Below, piece after piece: positions 9,558 to 19,112 of a stretch of DNA of 52,944 bases. The notes under the pieces are model-generated. The model did not search any database, had not been told where the DNA came from, and saw nothing but the letters and a program-made list of their open reading frames with translations. Positions within the stretch are counted from its first letter, which is position 1. Each line of letters opens with the position of its first letter. A program made the position numbers and the translations under genes. The stretch covers positions 1-52,944 of the forward strand of contig JAERSQ010000171.1 in assembly GCA_016845525.1 (NCBI GenBank), given 5' to 3'. The DNA is from Pseudomonadota bacterium (GTDB lineage: Bacteria; Pseudomonadota; Gammaproteobacteria; Arenicellales; UBA868).

Positions 9558-10352
9558 TTGAGCGCGCCCTCAGATTCAGAGTCGTCGAGTCCCTTAACAG
9601 GGGATGTGCACTCCCCCACCGCCGGACTCCCACAGCACGTTGCCATCATCATGGACGGCAACGGCCGGTGGGCAAAGGCGCGTGGTCAAGCCAGAGTCCA
9701 AGGCCACCGGCGAGGAGTCGAGGCTGCCCGTACCGCAACTGCACTGTGTGGTGATGCCGGAATTCCCTACCTCACACTTTTTGCGTTCAGCAGTGAAAAC
9801 TGGCGCCGGCCAGACGAGGAAGTCCGTTTTCTGACTCAGCTACTTGCGCTCTCGTTGGAGAAGGAATTGGATCGCCTGCATGAGAAAGGGGTGAGACTCA
9901 ATGTCATCGGGGATCCGTCATCCTTCGGCAACAAGCTGGCAAAGACGATTGACGAAGCAGTAGAAAAAACGTCCAGCAACGCGAAACTGACCCTGACCAT
10001 TGCTCTGAACTACGGAGCCCGTCAGGAGTTGGTGCTCGCTGCCCGATCGCTGGCCGAATCCTGTATGCAAAACAAGATCACCCCTGACGGGATTACCGAA
10101 AGCGCTCTGCAAAATGCCTTGAGCACGTATGATTTGCCGGATCCTGATCTTCTCATTCGGACTGGGGGTGAGGTACGGCTGAGTAATTTTCTGTTGTGGC
10201 AGTTAGCCTATACGGAACTGGTCTTCACTGACACACTATGGCCAGATTTTGACGAAAGCGTCTTCTGGGAGGCCGTAGCAAGATTCCAAACTCGACAGCG
10301 CAGGTTTGGACAGACGGGTGATCAAATAGAGGCCCAGCCCAGAACCCCCTGA
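9558..10352 (+). CDS. uppS: Undecaprenyl diphosphate synthase
   Basis: This cis-prenyltransferase adds isopentenyl units to farnesyl-PP to make the C55 lipid carrier for peptidoglycan and O-antigen. The HVAIIMDGNGRWAK block contains the catalytic Asp, followed by GHRRGVEAAR, LFAFSSENWRRP and RTGGEVRLSNFLLWQLAY; these are the five conserved regions of the family. The product is 264 residues from a TTG start, preceded by GGAGGTCTGAGG. About 20 N-terminal residues precede the conserved fold, so a later start is possible. Stop and next start overlap by one base (TGATG) with cdsA. Confidence 0.96.
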   Translation: MSAPSDSESSSPLTGDVHSPTAGLPQHVAIIMDGNGRWAKARGQARVQGHRRGVEAARTATALCGDAGIPYLTLFAFSSENWRRPDEEVRFLTQLLALSLEKELDRLHEKGVRLNVIGDPSSFGNKLAKTIDEAVEKTSSNAKLTLTIALNYGARQELVLAARSLAESCMQNKITPDGITESALQNALSTYDLPDPDLLIRTGGEVRLSNFLLWQLAYTELVFTDTLWPDFDESVFWEAVARFQTRQRRFGQTGDQIEAQPRTP

Positions 10353-11152
10353 TGCTCCGTACGAGAGTTCTTACCGGACTGGTGCTTGCCTGCGCCGCGC
10401 TCTTTGCGCTATTTTTCTTACCCACGTTCGCTATCGCCGGGATCGCAGCGGTAATAGGCTTCTTAGCCGGCCTCGAATGGGTGAATCTCCGCAGCCAAAT
10501 ACCAGGGGCCGCCTTTAGACGGGGATATGCTTTACTCCTCGCGATGGGGGTTCTGCTGCTTTGGGTGCTCTTCGAAAACAGCGCCTTCGCGGTCGCTCTC
10601 GTCGCGACACTGTGGGCGGGCCTGCTCGCCTGGGTTGGAGCCTCAGTGATTAGAAAAACCCGTCCATCTCTTTCACCAGGATCCCTTTTGGGATTCTTCA
10701 CCGTTACTCCCGCGTTGGGGCTGATACCCTACCTTCACGGACAACCCAATCAGGGCGCACTATTGCTACTGACGGTCCTTGTGGTTGTCTGGGTTGGAGA
10801 CATTGGGGCGTATTTGGGAGGTCGGAGTTTCGGCCGGTCTCGGCTCGCACCCTTGATCAGCCCGGGAAAAACCTGGGAGGGGGCGGTGGCAGGATTCATG
10901 CTGGCGGTATCGACCGGTGCAGCAATTTTCTGGTTGTTTGCGCTGCCTTTCCATCCGGGAATGATCTTCGGCACACTCGCACTCGTGGCGGTTGCAGCGA
11001 TTCTGGCGGATCTTTTCGAGAGCATCCTTAAACGGACTAGCGGGAAAAAGGACAGCGGCACTTTATTGCCGGGACACGGCGGTGTGCTGGACCGACTCGA
11101 CAGTCTACTCGGCGCTATTCCTGTTTTTTCCGGCTTGAGCCTGCTTTTTTAA
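10352..11152 (+). CDS. cdsA: Phosphatidate cytidylyltransferase (CDP-diglyceride synthase)
   Basis: CdsA makes CDP-diacylglycerol from CTP and phosphatidic acid, the branch point for membrane phospholipids. The 266-residue protein is an integral membrane protein with about seven or eight hydrophobic segments. The cytidylyltransferase signature is clear near the C terminus: SILKRTSGKKDSGTLLPGHG followed by GVLDRLDSLL. An earlier SPGKTWEGAVAG block also fits. The ATG overlaps the uppS stop by one base, so translation is likely coupled. dxr follows after 18 bp. Identification is firm. Confidence 0.95.
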   Translation: MLRTRVLTGLVLACAALFALFFLPTFAIAGIAAVIGFLAGLEWVNLRSQIPGAAFRRGYALLLAMGVLLLWVLFENSAFAVALVATLWAGLLAWVGASVIRKTRPSLSPGSLLGFFTVTPALGLIPYLHGQPNQGALLLLTVLVVVWVGDIGAYLGGRSFGRSRLAPLISPGKTWEGAVAGFMLAVSTGAAIFWLFALPFHPGMIFGTLALVAVAAILADLFESILKRTSGKKDSGTLLPGHGGVLDRLDSLLGAIPVFSGLSLLF

Positions 11153-11170
11153 TGGGGTGCGCAGAATTTT

Positions 11171-12388
11171 ATGGGTGATCCAATCGGTGTGGCAGTGCTC
11201 GGGGCGACGGGGTCGATCGGGACGAGCGCGCTGCAGGTACTTCGACTGCAGGGAACCCGGTTCAGGGTGGTCAGTTTGACAGGCTGGAAACAGATCGACG
11301 CGTTGGGAAAGCTCGTCGACGAGTTTTCTCCAGCTTTGGTGGCTGCCGCACCCCAATCAGCCGAGGATGCCGGTTTAGATTTTTCTCCAGAGTCCCAAGC
11401 CGATTATTATGTGGGAGGTGACGAGGGTCTGGTGGCGGCGGCTACCCACCCCGATGTGCACACCGTGATTTCAGGTGTCTCTGGCGCTGCTGGCCTCCAA
11501 TCGACGCTGGCAGCCGTGAGAGCGGGAAAGCGAGTCCTCCTTGCGAACAAGGAACCGCTCGTCATGTGTGGTCAGCTCCTACGCGCCGCCGCTGCCCAAT
11601 CGGGAGCATGCCTGCTGCCTATCGATAGTGAGCACAACGCTATTTTCCAGTGCTTGCCGCTCGAGGCACAGCGAGATGTTGCTGCGGGACGGGGCATCTG
11701 TGCAGGTCCGGAAGGGCCTGGCGTCTCCCGCATTGCGCTAACAGCTTCCGGCGGCCCGTTCCTCAGGACGCCCGCTTCGGGGATCGCCAAGGCAACCCCG
11801 AATGAAGCGCTGGCACATCCGACTTGGAATATGGGGCCGAAAATCTCGATAGATTCGGCCACACTGATGAATAAAGGCCTTGAACTGATCGAAGCCTGTA
11901 CTTTGTTCGGCTTGGACGAGAGCCAGGTTGAGGTCATTATTCACCCGCAGAGCGTAGTGCACTCCGTGGTCCATTTCAGTGATGGATCGTTAATCGGGCA
12001 GATGGGGAGCCCCGATATGCGCGTCCCCATCACTCATGGACTGGCGTACCCGGAGAGAGCACCTTCTGGAGTTGCGGGGATCGATCTCACCGAGGTCGGC
12101 CAACTGCAGTTTGAACTGCCTGACCTTGAACGTTTTCCGAGTCTCAAGCTTGCCCGACAGGCCGCAAAGGAAGGTCGCAGCGCGCCCATCGTCCTCAACG
12201 CTGCAAATGAAGTGGCTGTTCAGGCCTTTTTGGACAGTCGAATCGAATTCGGGTTCATCCCTGAGATAGTTGACAGAATCCTCCAGAGGCATGAGCCGGG
12301 GGAGGTTACTGAGCTTGCCCAGGTGATCGGGATCGATCGGGAGGCGCGCATCGCGGCCGACGACATCATCCGTCGGATTCTGCACTGA
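11171..12388 (+). CDS. dxr: 1-deoxy-D-xylulose 5-phosphate reductoisomerase
   Basis: DXR converts DXP to 2-C-methyl-D-erythritol 4-phosphate, the committed step of non-mevalonate isoprenoid synthesis, using NADPH. The 405-residue protein has an N-terminal NADPH-binding fold (VLGATGSIGTSAL), LLANKEPLVMCG, the metal-binding LPIDSEHNAIFQCL, TASGGPF in the flexible loop, NMGPKISIDSATLMNKGLEL and HPQSVVHSVVHFSDGS. It sits between cdsA and rseP as in many gammaproteobacteria and supplies isoprene units for UppS encoded just upstream. Identification is firm. Confidence 0.97.
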   Translation: MGDPIGVAVLGATGSIGTSALQVLRLQGTRFRVVSLTGWKQIDALGKLVDEFSPALVAAAPQSAEDAGLDFSPESQADYYVGGDEGLVAAATHPDVHTVISGVSGAAGLQSTLAAVRAGKRVLLANKEPLVMCGQLLRAAAAQSGACLLPIDSEHNAIFQCLPLEAQRDVAAGRGICAGPEGPGVSRIALTASGGPFLRTPASGIAKATPNEALAHPTWNMGPKISIDSATLMNKGLELIEACTLFGLDESQVEVIIHPQSVVHSVVHFSDGSLIGQMGSPDMRVPITHGLAYPERAPSGVAGIDLTEVGQLQFELPDLERFPSLKLARQAAKEGRSAPIVLNAANEVAVQAFLDSRIEFGFIPEIVDRILQRHEPGEVTELAQVIGIDREARIAADDIIRRILH

Positions 12389-12421
12389 GCGTCAACCTTA
12401 GCGCAGTAGAATTAACGCCCC

Positions 12422-13783
12422 ATGGATTTTCTGAATAACGCGTTGTTTTTCCTTGTTGCGGTTGCCGTGCTCGTCAGCTTCCACGAATTCGGTCATTTTA
12501 TTGTTGCCCGCTGGTTGGGTGTCCGCGTCCTCAAATTCTCAGTCGGTTTCGGCAAAACGATCTGGAGCTGGCAAAAAAATCCCACCGCAACCGAATACGC
12601 TATTGGAGCAATCCCCCTGGGCGGCTACGTGCGCATGTTGGATGAACGCGAGGGAGAGGTCAGCGCTGCAGAACGGGATCAGGCATTTAACTGCAAGCCG
12701 CTCGCAACACGATCTCTGATCGTCTTGGCAGGTCCCGCCGCGAACCTGGTGCTGGCCGTTCTGATCTATTGGAGTATCGGCATGATGGGGACTGAGGATC
12801 TGAAACCCGTCATTGGGGCAGTAACACCCGGAAGCATCGCAGAGCAGTCAGGCTTTGAGCCGGGCGATAAAATCGTGTCCGTTGATAACCGCCCCGTCCG
12901 AGGATGGTCCGAGCAGCGCCTGTATCTCCTGGGGCGGGCGGCTACTTCCGGGGAATTGTCTTTCATCATCGACAGACCGTCCGTTGGCCTGAAAACCTTG
13001 CGCGTAGCGCTCGGCCAGGAGAACGATCGCTCTTTCGATCCAGCGGTACTGTCGAGCGTGCTAGGTATTTCACCTGAACTGCCGGTCCCCGAGGCGAAAG
13101 TGGCCGGGGTCGTTGAAAGCGGTCCCGCAGAGCGCGCCGGGATATTGGAGGATGACCTCATATTGGCGGTTGACAGCATTGCCGTCACAGATTGGGGGGA
13201 TCTTGTTAGAAAGATCGCAATGGGGACAGCTGAAAAGATCACTTTATCCGTAGAGCGGAACGGCACAATTATCGCGATTCCGGTTATTGCCGACTTTAAG
13301 CTGGTTGAAGGCACGACGATTCGACGGATCGGGATCTATGGGCCTACGAGTATTGATCTCAGCGAACACATCACGCGAGTCCGTTATGGCCCATTGGAAG
13401 CTGCAGTGAGAGGGGTAGAAACAACCTGGATGATGTCTTCCTTAACCGTACGGCTTTTCGGTAAGATGCTGACCGGCAGCGCCTCACGAGAGCATCTGAG
13501 CGGACCGGTCTCAATCGCCAGATTTGCTGGGCAATCGGCGAGCCTCGGCTTCACCCAGTTCCTGGCTTTTCTCGCCGTCCTCAGCGTTAGCCTCGGGATC
13601 ATAAATTTGCTTCCAATTCCAGTGCTGGATGGGGGTCATCTGGTCTATTTTGCGGCAGAAGGCGTTTTGGGACGGCCGATTCCCGAAAGGGTGATGTTGT
13701 GGGGGCAGCAATTCGGGATCGCATTTATTGTGCTGTTAATGGGTCTGGCGTTTTATAATGACTTTCTGAGCCTGCTCCAATGA
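12422..13783 (+). CDS. rseP: Site-2 zinc metalloprotease RseP
   Basis: RseP is an inner-membrane intramembrane protease that cuts anti-sigma factor RseA and signal peptide remnants. The HEFGH zinc motif is in the first transmembrane segment (about residues 21-25), two PDZ domains lie in the periplasmic middle part (about 110-300), and the third zinc ligand is in LLPIPVLDGGHL near the C terminus. At 453 residues it matches E. coli RseP (450). Its usual upstream partners rpoE-rseA-rseB are not in this window. The stop overlaps the bamA start (ATGA). Identification is firm; the substrate here is unknown. Confidence 0.96.
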   Translation: MDFLNNALFFLVAVAVLVSFHEFGHFIVARWLGVRVLKFSVGFGKTIWSWQKNPTATEYAIGAIPLGGYVRMLDEREGEVSAAERDQAFNCKPLATRSLIVLAGPAANLVLAVLIYWSIGMMGTEDLKPVIGAVTPGSIAEQSGFEPGDKIVSVDNRPVRGWSEQRLYLLGRAATSGELSFIIDRPSVGLKTLRVALGQENDRSFDPAVLSSVLGISPELPVPEAKVAGVVESGPAERAGILEDDLILAVDSIAVTDWGDLVRKIAMGTAEKITLSVERNGTIIAIPVIADFKLVEGTTIRRIGIYGPTSIDLSEHITRVRYGPLEAAVRGVETTWMMSSLTVRLFGKMLTGSASREHLSGPVSIARFAGQSASLGFTQFLAFLAVLSVSLGIINLLPIPVLDGGHLVYFAAEGVLGRPIPERVMLWGQQFGIAFIVLLMGLAFYNDFLSLLQ

Positions 13784-16098
13784 CCAACCTCTTCGATTCA
13801 TTCAGATCTTCCCTGCGACGCGTGGCGCCGCTGGCGGCAGCGTTGGGAATCATTCTCTTTTCCGGCCCCGCGGCAGCCGAGTTCGTGGTGGAGGATATTC
13901 GGGTTGACGGTGCTCAGAATATTGAGGTCGGCACGATCTTCAACTATTTGCCCGTTAAGGTCGGAGACGTCGCCGACGAGGCCCTGATCAACCAGTCCAT
14001 CAAGGCATTATTTGCGACGGGATTCTTTCAGGACGTCGAGATTCGGCGGCAAGACGACATTCTCATTGTGGTGGTCTCGGAACGACCTGCCATCTCGGAT
14101 GTGGATTTCAGTGGGAACAAGGACATCGACGATGAGACGATTGAGAAAGCTCTGGCGCAAGTAGGCGTCACGCAAGGGCGCATCTTTCGCGAGCCGCTCC
14201 TGGAGCAGTTGGTTCAGGCTATCGAAGAGCAATACTTCGCAAAAGGCCGGTATTCCGCTACCGTTGATGCGGTCGTTACGCCGGTTGACGTGAGTCGCGT
14301 CTCAGTGTCGCTGACCATTGATGAAGGTCGTGTGGCACGTATTCGAGAGATCAATATTGTGGGCAACGAAGTATTCTCGGATAAGGGACTGCTCTCTGAG
14401 CTTTCGCTTGGAGAGGAGCGCTGGCACAGTTTCATCTCCCAGATCGGCCAGTACTCCAAAGAGGAACTGCTCGCTGATTCGGAAACATTGCGGAGTTTTT
14501 ACCTCGACAGGGGATACATGAACTTTGAATTGCTTTCCTCTGATGTGACCATCAGTCAGAACAAGCAGGATATTTTTATTACCTTCGCGCTCCGGGAAGG
14601 AGAGTTGTTCCGGGTCGGCCAGATCAACGTTGAGGGCGGGGGAGGCTTTTCGGCAGAGGAGTTGCTGGGGCTTATCTCCATGCCAAGTGGCCAGCCTTTT
14701 TCCCAAACCGACCTTGTCGCGTCGCGATCGGCTATCGAAAGCAAACTCGCTGACCATGGTTATGCGTTTGCCAATGTCAATGCCATCACCGAAATTGATG
14801 AGGCGGATTACCGGGTAGATTTCGTTTTCGCCGTTGATCCCGGCCCCCTGGTCTACGTCCGGAAAATCAACATCAGCGGCAACCAGGCGACGCTCGATGA
14901 AGTGATCCGGCGGGAGATGCGCCAGCTTGAATCGTCCGTCTTCTCAGCCGAAAAGTTACGGCGTTCGCGTGAAAGGATCGCGCGTCTGGGGTTCTTTGAT
15001 GATGTCAATATCGACCTGACTGCGGTCCCGGGGTCGATTGACCAGGTGGATCTCGCGGTCGTTGTTAAGGAACGGGCTACCGGGAACTTCATGTTTGGTG
15101 CCGGTTATGAGGATTCGGACGGACTCTTCGTGGTTGCGGAAGTGCACCGCGGCAATCTCTTTGGTACGGGGCGTGAGCTCAACGTAGCGGCAGAGGTATC
15201 CAAAGTGGATCAGACTTTTGATATCGAATACCGCAATCCGTACCACACGGCGGAAGGGGTGAGCCGCGCTTTATTCATTAACCGTGAAAAAATTGACACC
15301 GATTCGGTGACAACGGCGGATTACACGTCAGAAACCACTGGCGGCGGTATCCGCTATAGCATTCCGATGTCTGAGTACAACGCGCTCAGTCTTAGCGGGG
15401 CAATCGAGGATATCAGCCTCGCTGCAACCTCATCGACGCCACCTGAGTACCAGTCATTTATCGATCGATACCCGGACACGCTGAACTTCAATCTCTCAAC
15501 TGGGTTTTCGAAGGATACCCGGGACAGCATTTTCTTTCCCCGCCGCGGGTCTTTTCGAAAGATTTCGGCAGAGATAGGCATTCCGGGGAGCGATCTTGAG
15601 TACTACAAGATTTCGGTCCGGGGAAGTTGGTATCGGCAACTGGTCGGTCGACTCATCTTAAATATGCGTGGGGACGTCGGATACGGCGACGGATACGGGG
15701 ATTTGGACGAGTTGCCGTTCTTCAAGAACTACTACGCCGGCGGGGCCCGTAGTGTGCGAGGCTTTGAAGCGCGTTCTTTGGGCCCGGTGAGCACGGGCGT
15801 GGACGCGGCGCCACTGGGAGGCGGCATCCGGACGGTGGCTGGAATCGAGATGTACTTTCCGGTGTTCGGGCTGCAGGAAGACAACGATAAACGGCTCAGC
15901 CTGTTCGCGGATGCTGGCCAGGTGTTTGCGTCAAGCAGCGATTTTGACCTGGTAGACATGCGCTTAAGCGTGGGCGCCGGATTCCACTGGTTCTCTCCCG
16001 TAGGTCCGATTTCCCTCACTTTGGCGCAACCGTTGAATGATGAACCCGGTGATGACGTCAAGCGGATTCAGTTCACGCTTGGCTCGCTTCTGCGCTAA
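13780..16098 (+). CDS. bamA: Outer membrane protein assembly factor BamA
   Basis: BamA folds and inserts beta-barrel proteins into the outer membrane. A signal peptide with an AAA-EF cleavage site is seen at about residue 33. Five POTRA domains follow (about 34-430), then a C-terminal 16-strand barrel with the conserved GGARSVRGFE segment (the VRGF/Y loop-6 motif) and a final strand ending in FTLGSLLR. The last residue is Arg, not the aromatic residue often found there. At 772 residues it is slightly shorter than E. coli BamA (810). ATGA overlap with rseP and the following skp gene support identity. Confidence 0.97.
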   Translation: MTNLFDSFRSSLRRVAPLAAALGIILFSGPAAAEFVVEDIRVDGAQNIEVGTIFNYLPVKVGDVADEALINQSIKALFATGFFQDVEIRRQDDILIVVVSERPAISDVDFSGNKDIDDETIEKALAQVGVTQGRIFREPLLEQLVQAIEEQYFAKGRYSATVDAVVTPVDVSRVSVSLTIDEGRVARIREINIVGNEVFSDKGLLSELSLGEERWHSFISQIGQYSKEELLADSETLRSFYLDRGYMNFELLSSDVTISQNKQDIFITFALREGELFRVGQINVEGGGGFSAEELLGLISMPSGQPFSQTDLVASRSAIESKLADHGYAFANVNAITEIDEADYRVDFVFAVDPGPLVYVRKINISGNQATLDEVIRREMRQLESSVFSAEKLRRSRERIARLGFFDDVNIDLTAVPGSIDQVDLAVVVKERATGNFMFGAGYEDSDGLFVVAEVHRGNLFGTGRELNVAAEVSKVDQTFDIEYRNPYHTAEGVSRALFINREKIDTDSVTTADYTSETTGGGIRYSIPMSEYNALSLSGAIEDISLAATSSTPPEYQSFIDRYPDTLNFNLSTGFSKDTRDSIFFPRRGSFRKISAEIGIPGSDLEYYKISVRGSWYRQLVGRLILNMRGDVGYGDGYGDLDELPFFKNYYAGGARSVRGFEARSLGPVSTGVDAAPLGGGIRTVAGIEMYFPVFGLQEDNDKRLSLFADAGQVFASSSDFDLVDMRLSVGAGFHWFSPVGPISLTLAQPLNDEPGDDVKRIQFTLGSLLR

Positions 16099-16131
16099 CC
16101 GTACAAATTACCTATCAGGATGTCTTTGATC

Positions 16132-16659
16132 ATGCCCACGTTTTTCCGCACTTCTCTCCCAGCCATGCTTTATGCGGGGGTCATGAGCTTTGCGCTGTTT
16201 TCGGCTCCATCCCTCGCCCAAAGCGCTTCCAAAATCGGATTTGTCGATCCCGTACGGCTGATCGAACAGGCACCTCAAGGAGCAACTGCATTCGCCGCAC
16301 TGGCGGATGAATTCCGCTCACGGGAGGGGGAACTGAATGGACGCCACGACCAGATTCAGGCCATGGAGACTGACCTGGAGAAAAACATCCTGGTCATGGA
16401 GGCGACATCTGCTCAAGCCCGACAACGGGAGATTGAAAACCTGAAACGTCGTCTGGCGCGGGATCAGCAAGAGCTGAGAGAGGACTACAATCTTCGGCGT
16501 AATGAAGAATTGGCTAAGCTTCAGGCATTGGTGCGCGAGGTCATTGTCGAACTTGCGAGAGCTGAGGAATACGACCTCATCGTCGAGCAGGCTGTGTACG
16601 TCAGCGACGCGATCAACATTACCGATCTTGTTCTGGACCGACTTGCCGAGCTTCCGTAA
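16132..16659 (+). CDS. skp: Periplasmic chaperone Skp/OmpH family
   Basis: Skp holds unfolded outer membrane proteins in the periplasm on the way to BamA. The protein has a signal peptide ending SLA-QS, then KIGFVDPVRLIEQAPQG, the conserved start of mature OmpH/Skp, and a long charged coiled coil (about residues 50-130) forming the tentacles. I chose ATG 16132 (175 residues): the only AGGA (16117-16120) overlaps the alternative ATG at 16120 but is 11 bp before this one. It lies between bamA and fabZ; lpxD, which normally follows, is absent. The family call is firm by context and layout. Confidence 0.9.
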   Translation: MPTFFRTSLPAMLYAGVMSFALFSAPSLAQSASKIGFVDPVRLIEQAPQGATAFAALADEFRSREGELNGRHDQIQAMETDLEKNILVMEATSAQARQREIENLKRRLARDQQELREDYNLRRNEELAKLQALVREVIVELARAEEYDLIVEQAVYVSDAINITDLVLDRLAELP

Positions 16660-16737
16660 ACCGGAAGATCTCCGGATAATCGGGCCAGCCATTAACGACC
16701 CATTTTTGCTACTGCCTCAGGCGTTTTTTACATACCC

Positions 16738-17187
16738 GTGGACACGAAGATAGACATACACCGAATTCGGGAGATCCTTCCGCATCGCTACCCTTTTTTG
16801 CTGGTTGACCGGGTGCTGGACGTCGTTCCCGGAGAGCGGCTTCGTGCTTTAAAGAACGTAACGGCCAACGAGCCATTCTTCGATGGGCATTTTCCGCATA
16901 GGCCCGTGTTTCCCGGGGTCCTCATGCTGGAGAGTATTGCGCAAGCGTCAGCGATTCTGGTGAGCCTGATTATTGATGCGAAAGCCAGCCAGAAGAACGT
17001 CTACCTTTTTGCCGGGGTGGACAAGGCGCGATTCAAGGCGCCCGTTGAACCGGGAGATCAGTTGATTATCGAGGTCGCGCTCGAGAGTCAGCGCCGGGCG
17101 CTTTGGAAATGCTCTGGTACGATTTCGGTGTCCGGTAAGCTCGTATGCTCATCGGATGTCCTCTTTACCCATAGGCCAATTGAGTGA
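16738..17187 (+). CDS. fabZ: 3-hydroxyacyl-ACP dehydratase FabZ
   Basis: FabZ removes water from 3-hydroxyacyl-ACP in type II fatty acid synthesis and competes with LpxA for 3-hydroxyacyl-ACP. The 149-residue hot-dog-fold protein has LPHRYPFLLVDRV, GHFPHRPVFPGVLMLESIAQ with the catalytic His (GHFPHRP) and Glu (MLESIAQ), and FAGVDKARFKAPVEPGD. The start is GTG with no convincing ribosome binding site. A 78-bp gap separates it from skp; in most relatives lpxD occupies this place. Its stop overlaps the lpxA GTG (GTGA). Identification is firm. Confidence 0.96.
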   Translation: MDTKIDIHRIREILPHRYPFLLVDRVLDVVPGERLRALKNVTANEPFFDGHFPHRPVFPGVLMLESIAQASAILVSLIIDAKASQKNVYLFAGVDKARFKAPVEPGDQLIIEVALESQRRALWKCSGTISVSGKLVCSSDVLFTHRPIE

Positions 17188-17957
17188 TTAGCGACCGGGC
17201 GATCGTCGACCCCGGCGCCAATCTCGCACAGGACGTTGAGATCGGACCGTTCTGTGTTATCGAAGAGGATGTCACAATCGGGCGGGGGACCCGCATCGAC
17301 TCTCACGTGGTGGTCCGATCGGGTACCCGGATCGGTCGGGATAACCGCATCCATTCTTTTGCCTCAATCGGGGACGATCCGCAGTTTGCGGGCTACGACG
17401 GCAAACCTACCCGTCTTGAGATTGGCGATTCGAACGTCATCCGTGAGTATGTGACGCTCAACCGCGGCTCCACTTCAGCCAGGGGAACGGGCATTACCCG
17501 GGTGGGTAACCATAATTTTTTGATGGCGTACAGCCATATTGCTCATGACAGTACTTTGGGTGATCACATCATTTTTGCCAACGGCGCCAGCCTGGCCGGA
17601 CATGTCGATGTCGGTGATTACGCTATCTTGGGCGGATTTACCCTGGTCCATCAATTCTGTCGCGTTGGACGGCACTCGCTGATGGGCATCGGAACGGTCT
17701 GCCTTCAGGATGTCGCGCCCTACCTCATCGTTGCCGGTAACCCAGCCAAAACCTACGGCCTCAACGTCAGAGGATTGCGGCGTCGGGGTTTCGGCGAAAA
17801 CGTCATTCTGGAACTTCGTGAAATATATCGGCGAAAGTTCCGAGGAAAGACCGGTCAAGGTCCCCAGGGGGCCGGAGCACAAGCGCAACCCTCATCGCCC
17901 GAGGCAGAGGATTTCCTGGAATTTCTCTCGCAATCAGAGCGGGGCGTAATCCGCTGA
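17184..17957 (+). CDS. lpxA: UDP-N-acetylglucosamine acyltransferase LpxA
   Basis: LpxA performs the first step of lipid A synthesis, moving a 3-hydroxyacyl chain from ACP to UDP-GlcNAc. The N-terminal left-handed beta-helix of hexapeptide repeats is clear. The NVIREYVTLNRGS block and HDSTLGDHIIFANGASLAGH, which carries the catalytic His region, are characteristic, as is GGFTLVHQFCRVGRHS. At 257 residues it is near normal (262). GTG start overlaps the fabZ stop. The last 30 residues (GPQGAGAQAQPSSPEAEDF) are more variable. lpxB follows after 9 bp. Confidence 0.96.
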   Translation: MISDRAIVDPGANLAQDVEIGPFCVIEEDVTIGRGTRIDSHVVVRSGTRIGRDNRIHSFASIGDDPQFAGYDGKPTRLEIGDSNVIREYVTLNRGSTSARGTGITRVGNHNFLMAYSHIAHDSTLGDHIIFANGASLAGHVDVGDYAILGGFTLVHQFCRVGRHSLMGIGTVCLQDVAPYLIVAGNPAKTYGLNVRGLRRRGFGENVILELREIYRRKFRGKTGQGPQGAGAQAQPSSPEAEDFLEFLSQSERGVIR

Positions 17958-17966
17958 GGCCTGCTG

Positions 17967-19112
17967 GTGCCGCCGCGCTTTCGCCTCGGAGTCGTCGCTG
18001 CTGAGCCGTCTGGAGATCGCTTGGGTGGTGGTCTGGTTTCAGCCCTGCTGGAGCGAGAACCTTCCCTTGAATTGTGGGGCATCGGGGGGCCGGAGTTGGG
18101 CGCTCTGGGTCTCGAATCTGTCTGCGATATCCATGATCTCTCTATCATGGGGGTTGAAGACCTGTTCCGGAAACTTCCAAACGCCCTCAAAGTCCGAAAA
18201 GGCCTGATTCAGGACTTCAGGCGTAATCCCCCTGACCTTTTCCTGGGTATCGACTCGCCTGACTTTAACTTGAACCTTGAACGGCGACTACGCAAATCGG
18301 GCATTCCCGTCGTTCATCTCGTCAGCCCGACGGTCTGGGCCTGGAGAAGTTACCGGGTAAAGAAAATCGCCAAGGCAGTCGATCGCATTCTGGTCCTGTT
18401 CCCGTTTGAGGAAGACTTCTATAGGAGGCATGGAATTCGGGCCACATTCGTAGGGCACCCGGCGGCACGAGAGACTGCCGGCCTGTCCAAGATAGCCTGC
18501 AGGAAGCTGCTGAATCTCGACCTGGACGGCAAAATCCTTTCGGTTCTCCCGGGAAGTCGGGAGTCTGAGATTCGGCACCTATCAGCACCGTTCGTCGCCT
18601 CCATCCGGGCTTTGGCCGAGACCGATCCCAACCTCTCCTTCCTCATCCCCTTTGCGAGTGACAGGATCAAAGAGCAGTTTCTGGGTCTGGTATCGCTCGA
18701 AGGGCTGACGACAAGGGTCCAGTTAGTGAACGGCAACGCCCGCGAATGCCTTTCAGCCAGCGACGCAGCGTTACTGGCCTCCGGCACAGCAGCGCTTGAG
18801 GCGGCGCTGGTGGGGTGCCCAATGGTAGTGGCTTATCGCGTTTCGGGGCTTTCCTATCGAATTGCCACTGCGTTGGCATCGACCCGAACAGTGTCTATGC
18901 CCAATCACTTGATGCCGACGCCATTGGTACCTGAATTTCTTCAGCAGGATGCAACCAAGGAGAACCTGGTTCCCGCAGTTCAACGTCTGCTTGCTGAGGG
19001 GCTGGACACCAAAAGAATGCGGGATGCGCTCGTCGCTATCCAAAGAACATTGAACCTGGATACCAACAACCGCATTGTCGACGCAATCCTGGACACGGCG
19101 CAGCGCTCATGA
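17967..19112 (+). CDS. lpxB: Lipid-A-disaccharide synthase LpxB
   Basis: LpxB is a peripheral membrane glycosyltransferase (GT19) that joins UDP-2,3-diacylglucosamine and lipid X into the lipid A disaccharide. Motifs: VVAAEPSGDRLGGGL at the N terminus, LGIDSPDFNLNLERRLRKSG, HLVSPTVWAWRSYRVKKI, LVLFPFEEDFYRRHG and VLPGSRESEIRHL for UDP-sugar binding. At 381 residues it equals the E. coli length (382). The start is GTG. Its stop overlaps the rnhB ATG (ATGA), as in many gammaproteobacteria. Identification is firm. Confidence 0.96.
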   Translation: MPPRFRLGVVAAEPSGDRLGGGLVSALLEREPSLELWGIGGPELGALGLESVCDIHDLSIMGVEDLFRKLPNALKVRKGLIQDFRRNPPDLFLGIDSPDFNLNLERRLRKSGIPVVHLVSPTVWAWRSYRVKKIAKAVDRILVLFPFEEDFYRRHGIRATFVGHPAARETAGLSKIACRKLLNLDLDGKILSVLPGSRESEIRHLSAPFVASIRALAETDPNLSFLIPFASDRIKEQFLGLVSLEGLTTRVQLVNGNARECLSASDAALLASGTAALEAALVGCPMVVAYRVSGLSYRIATALASTRTVSMPNHLMPTPLVPEFLQQDATKENLVPAVQRLLAEGLDTKRMRDALVAIQRTLNLDTNNRIVDAILDTAQRS

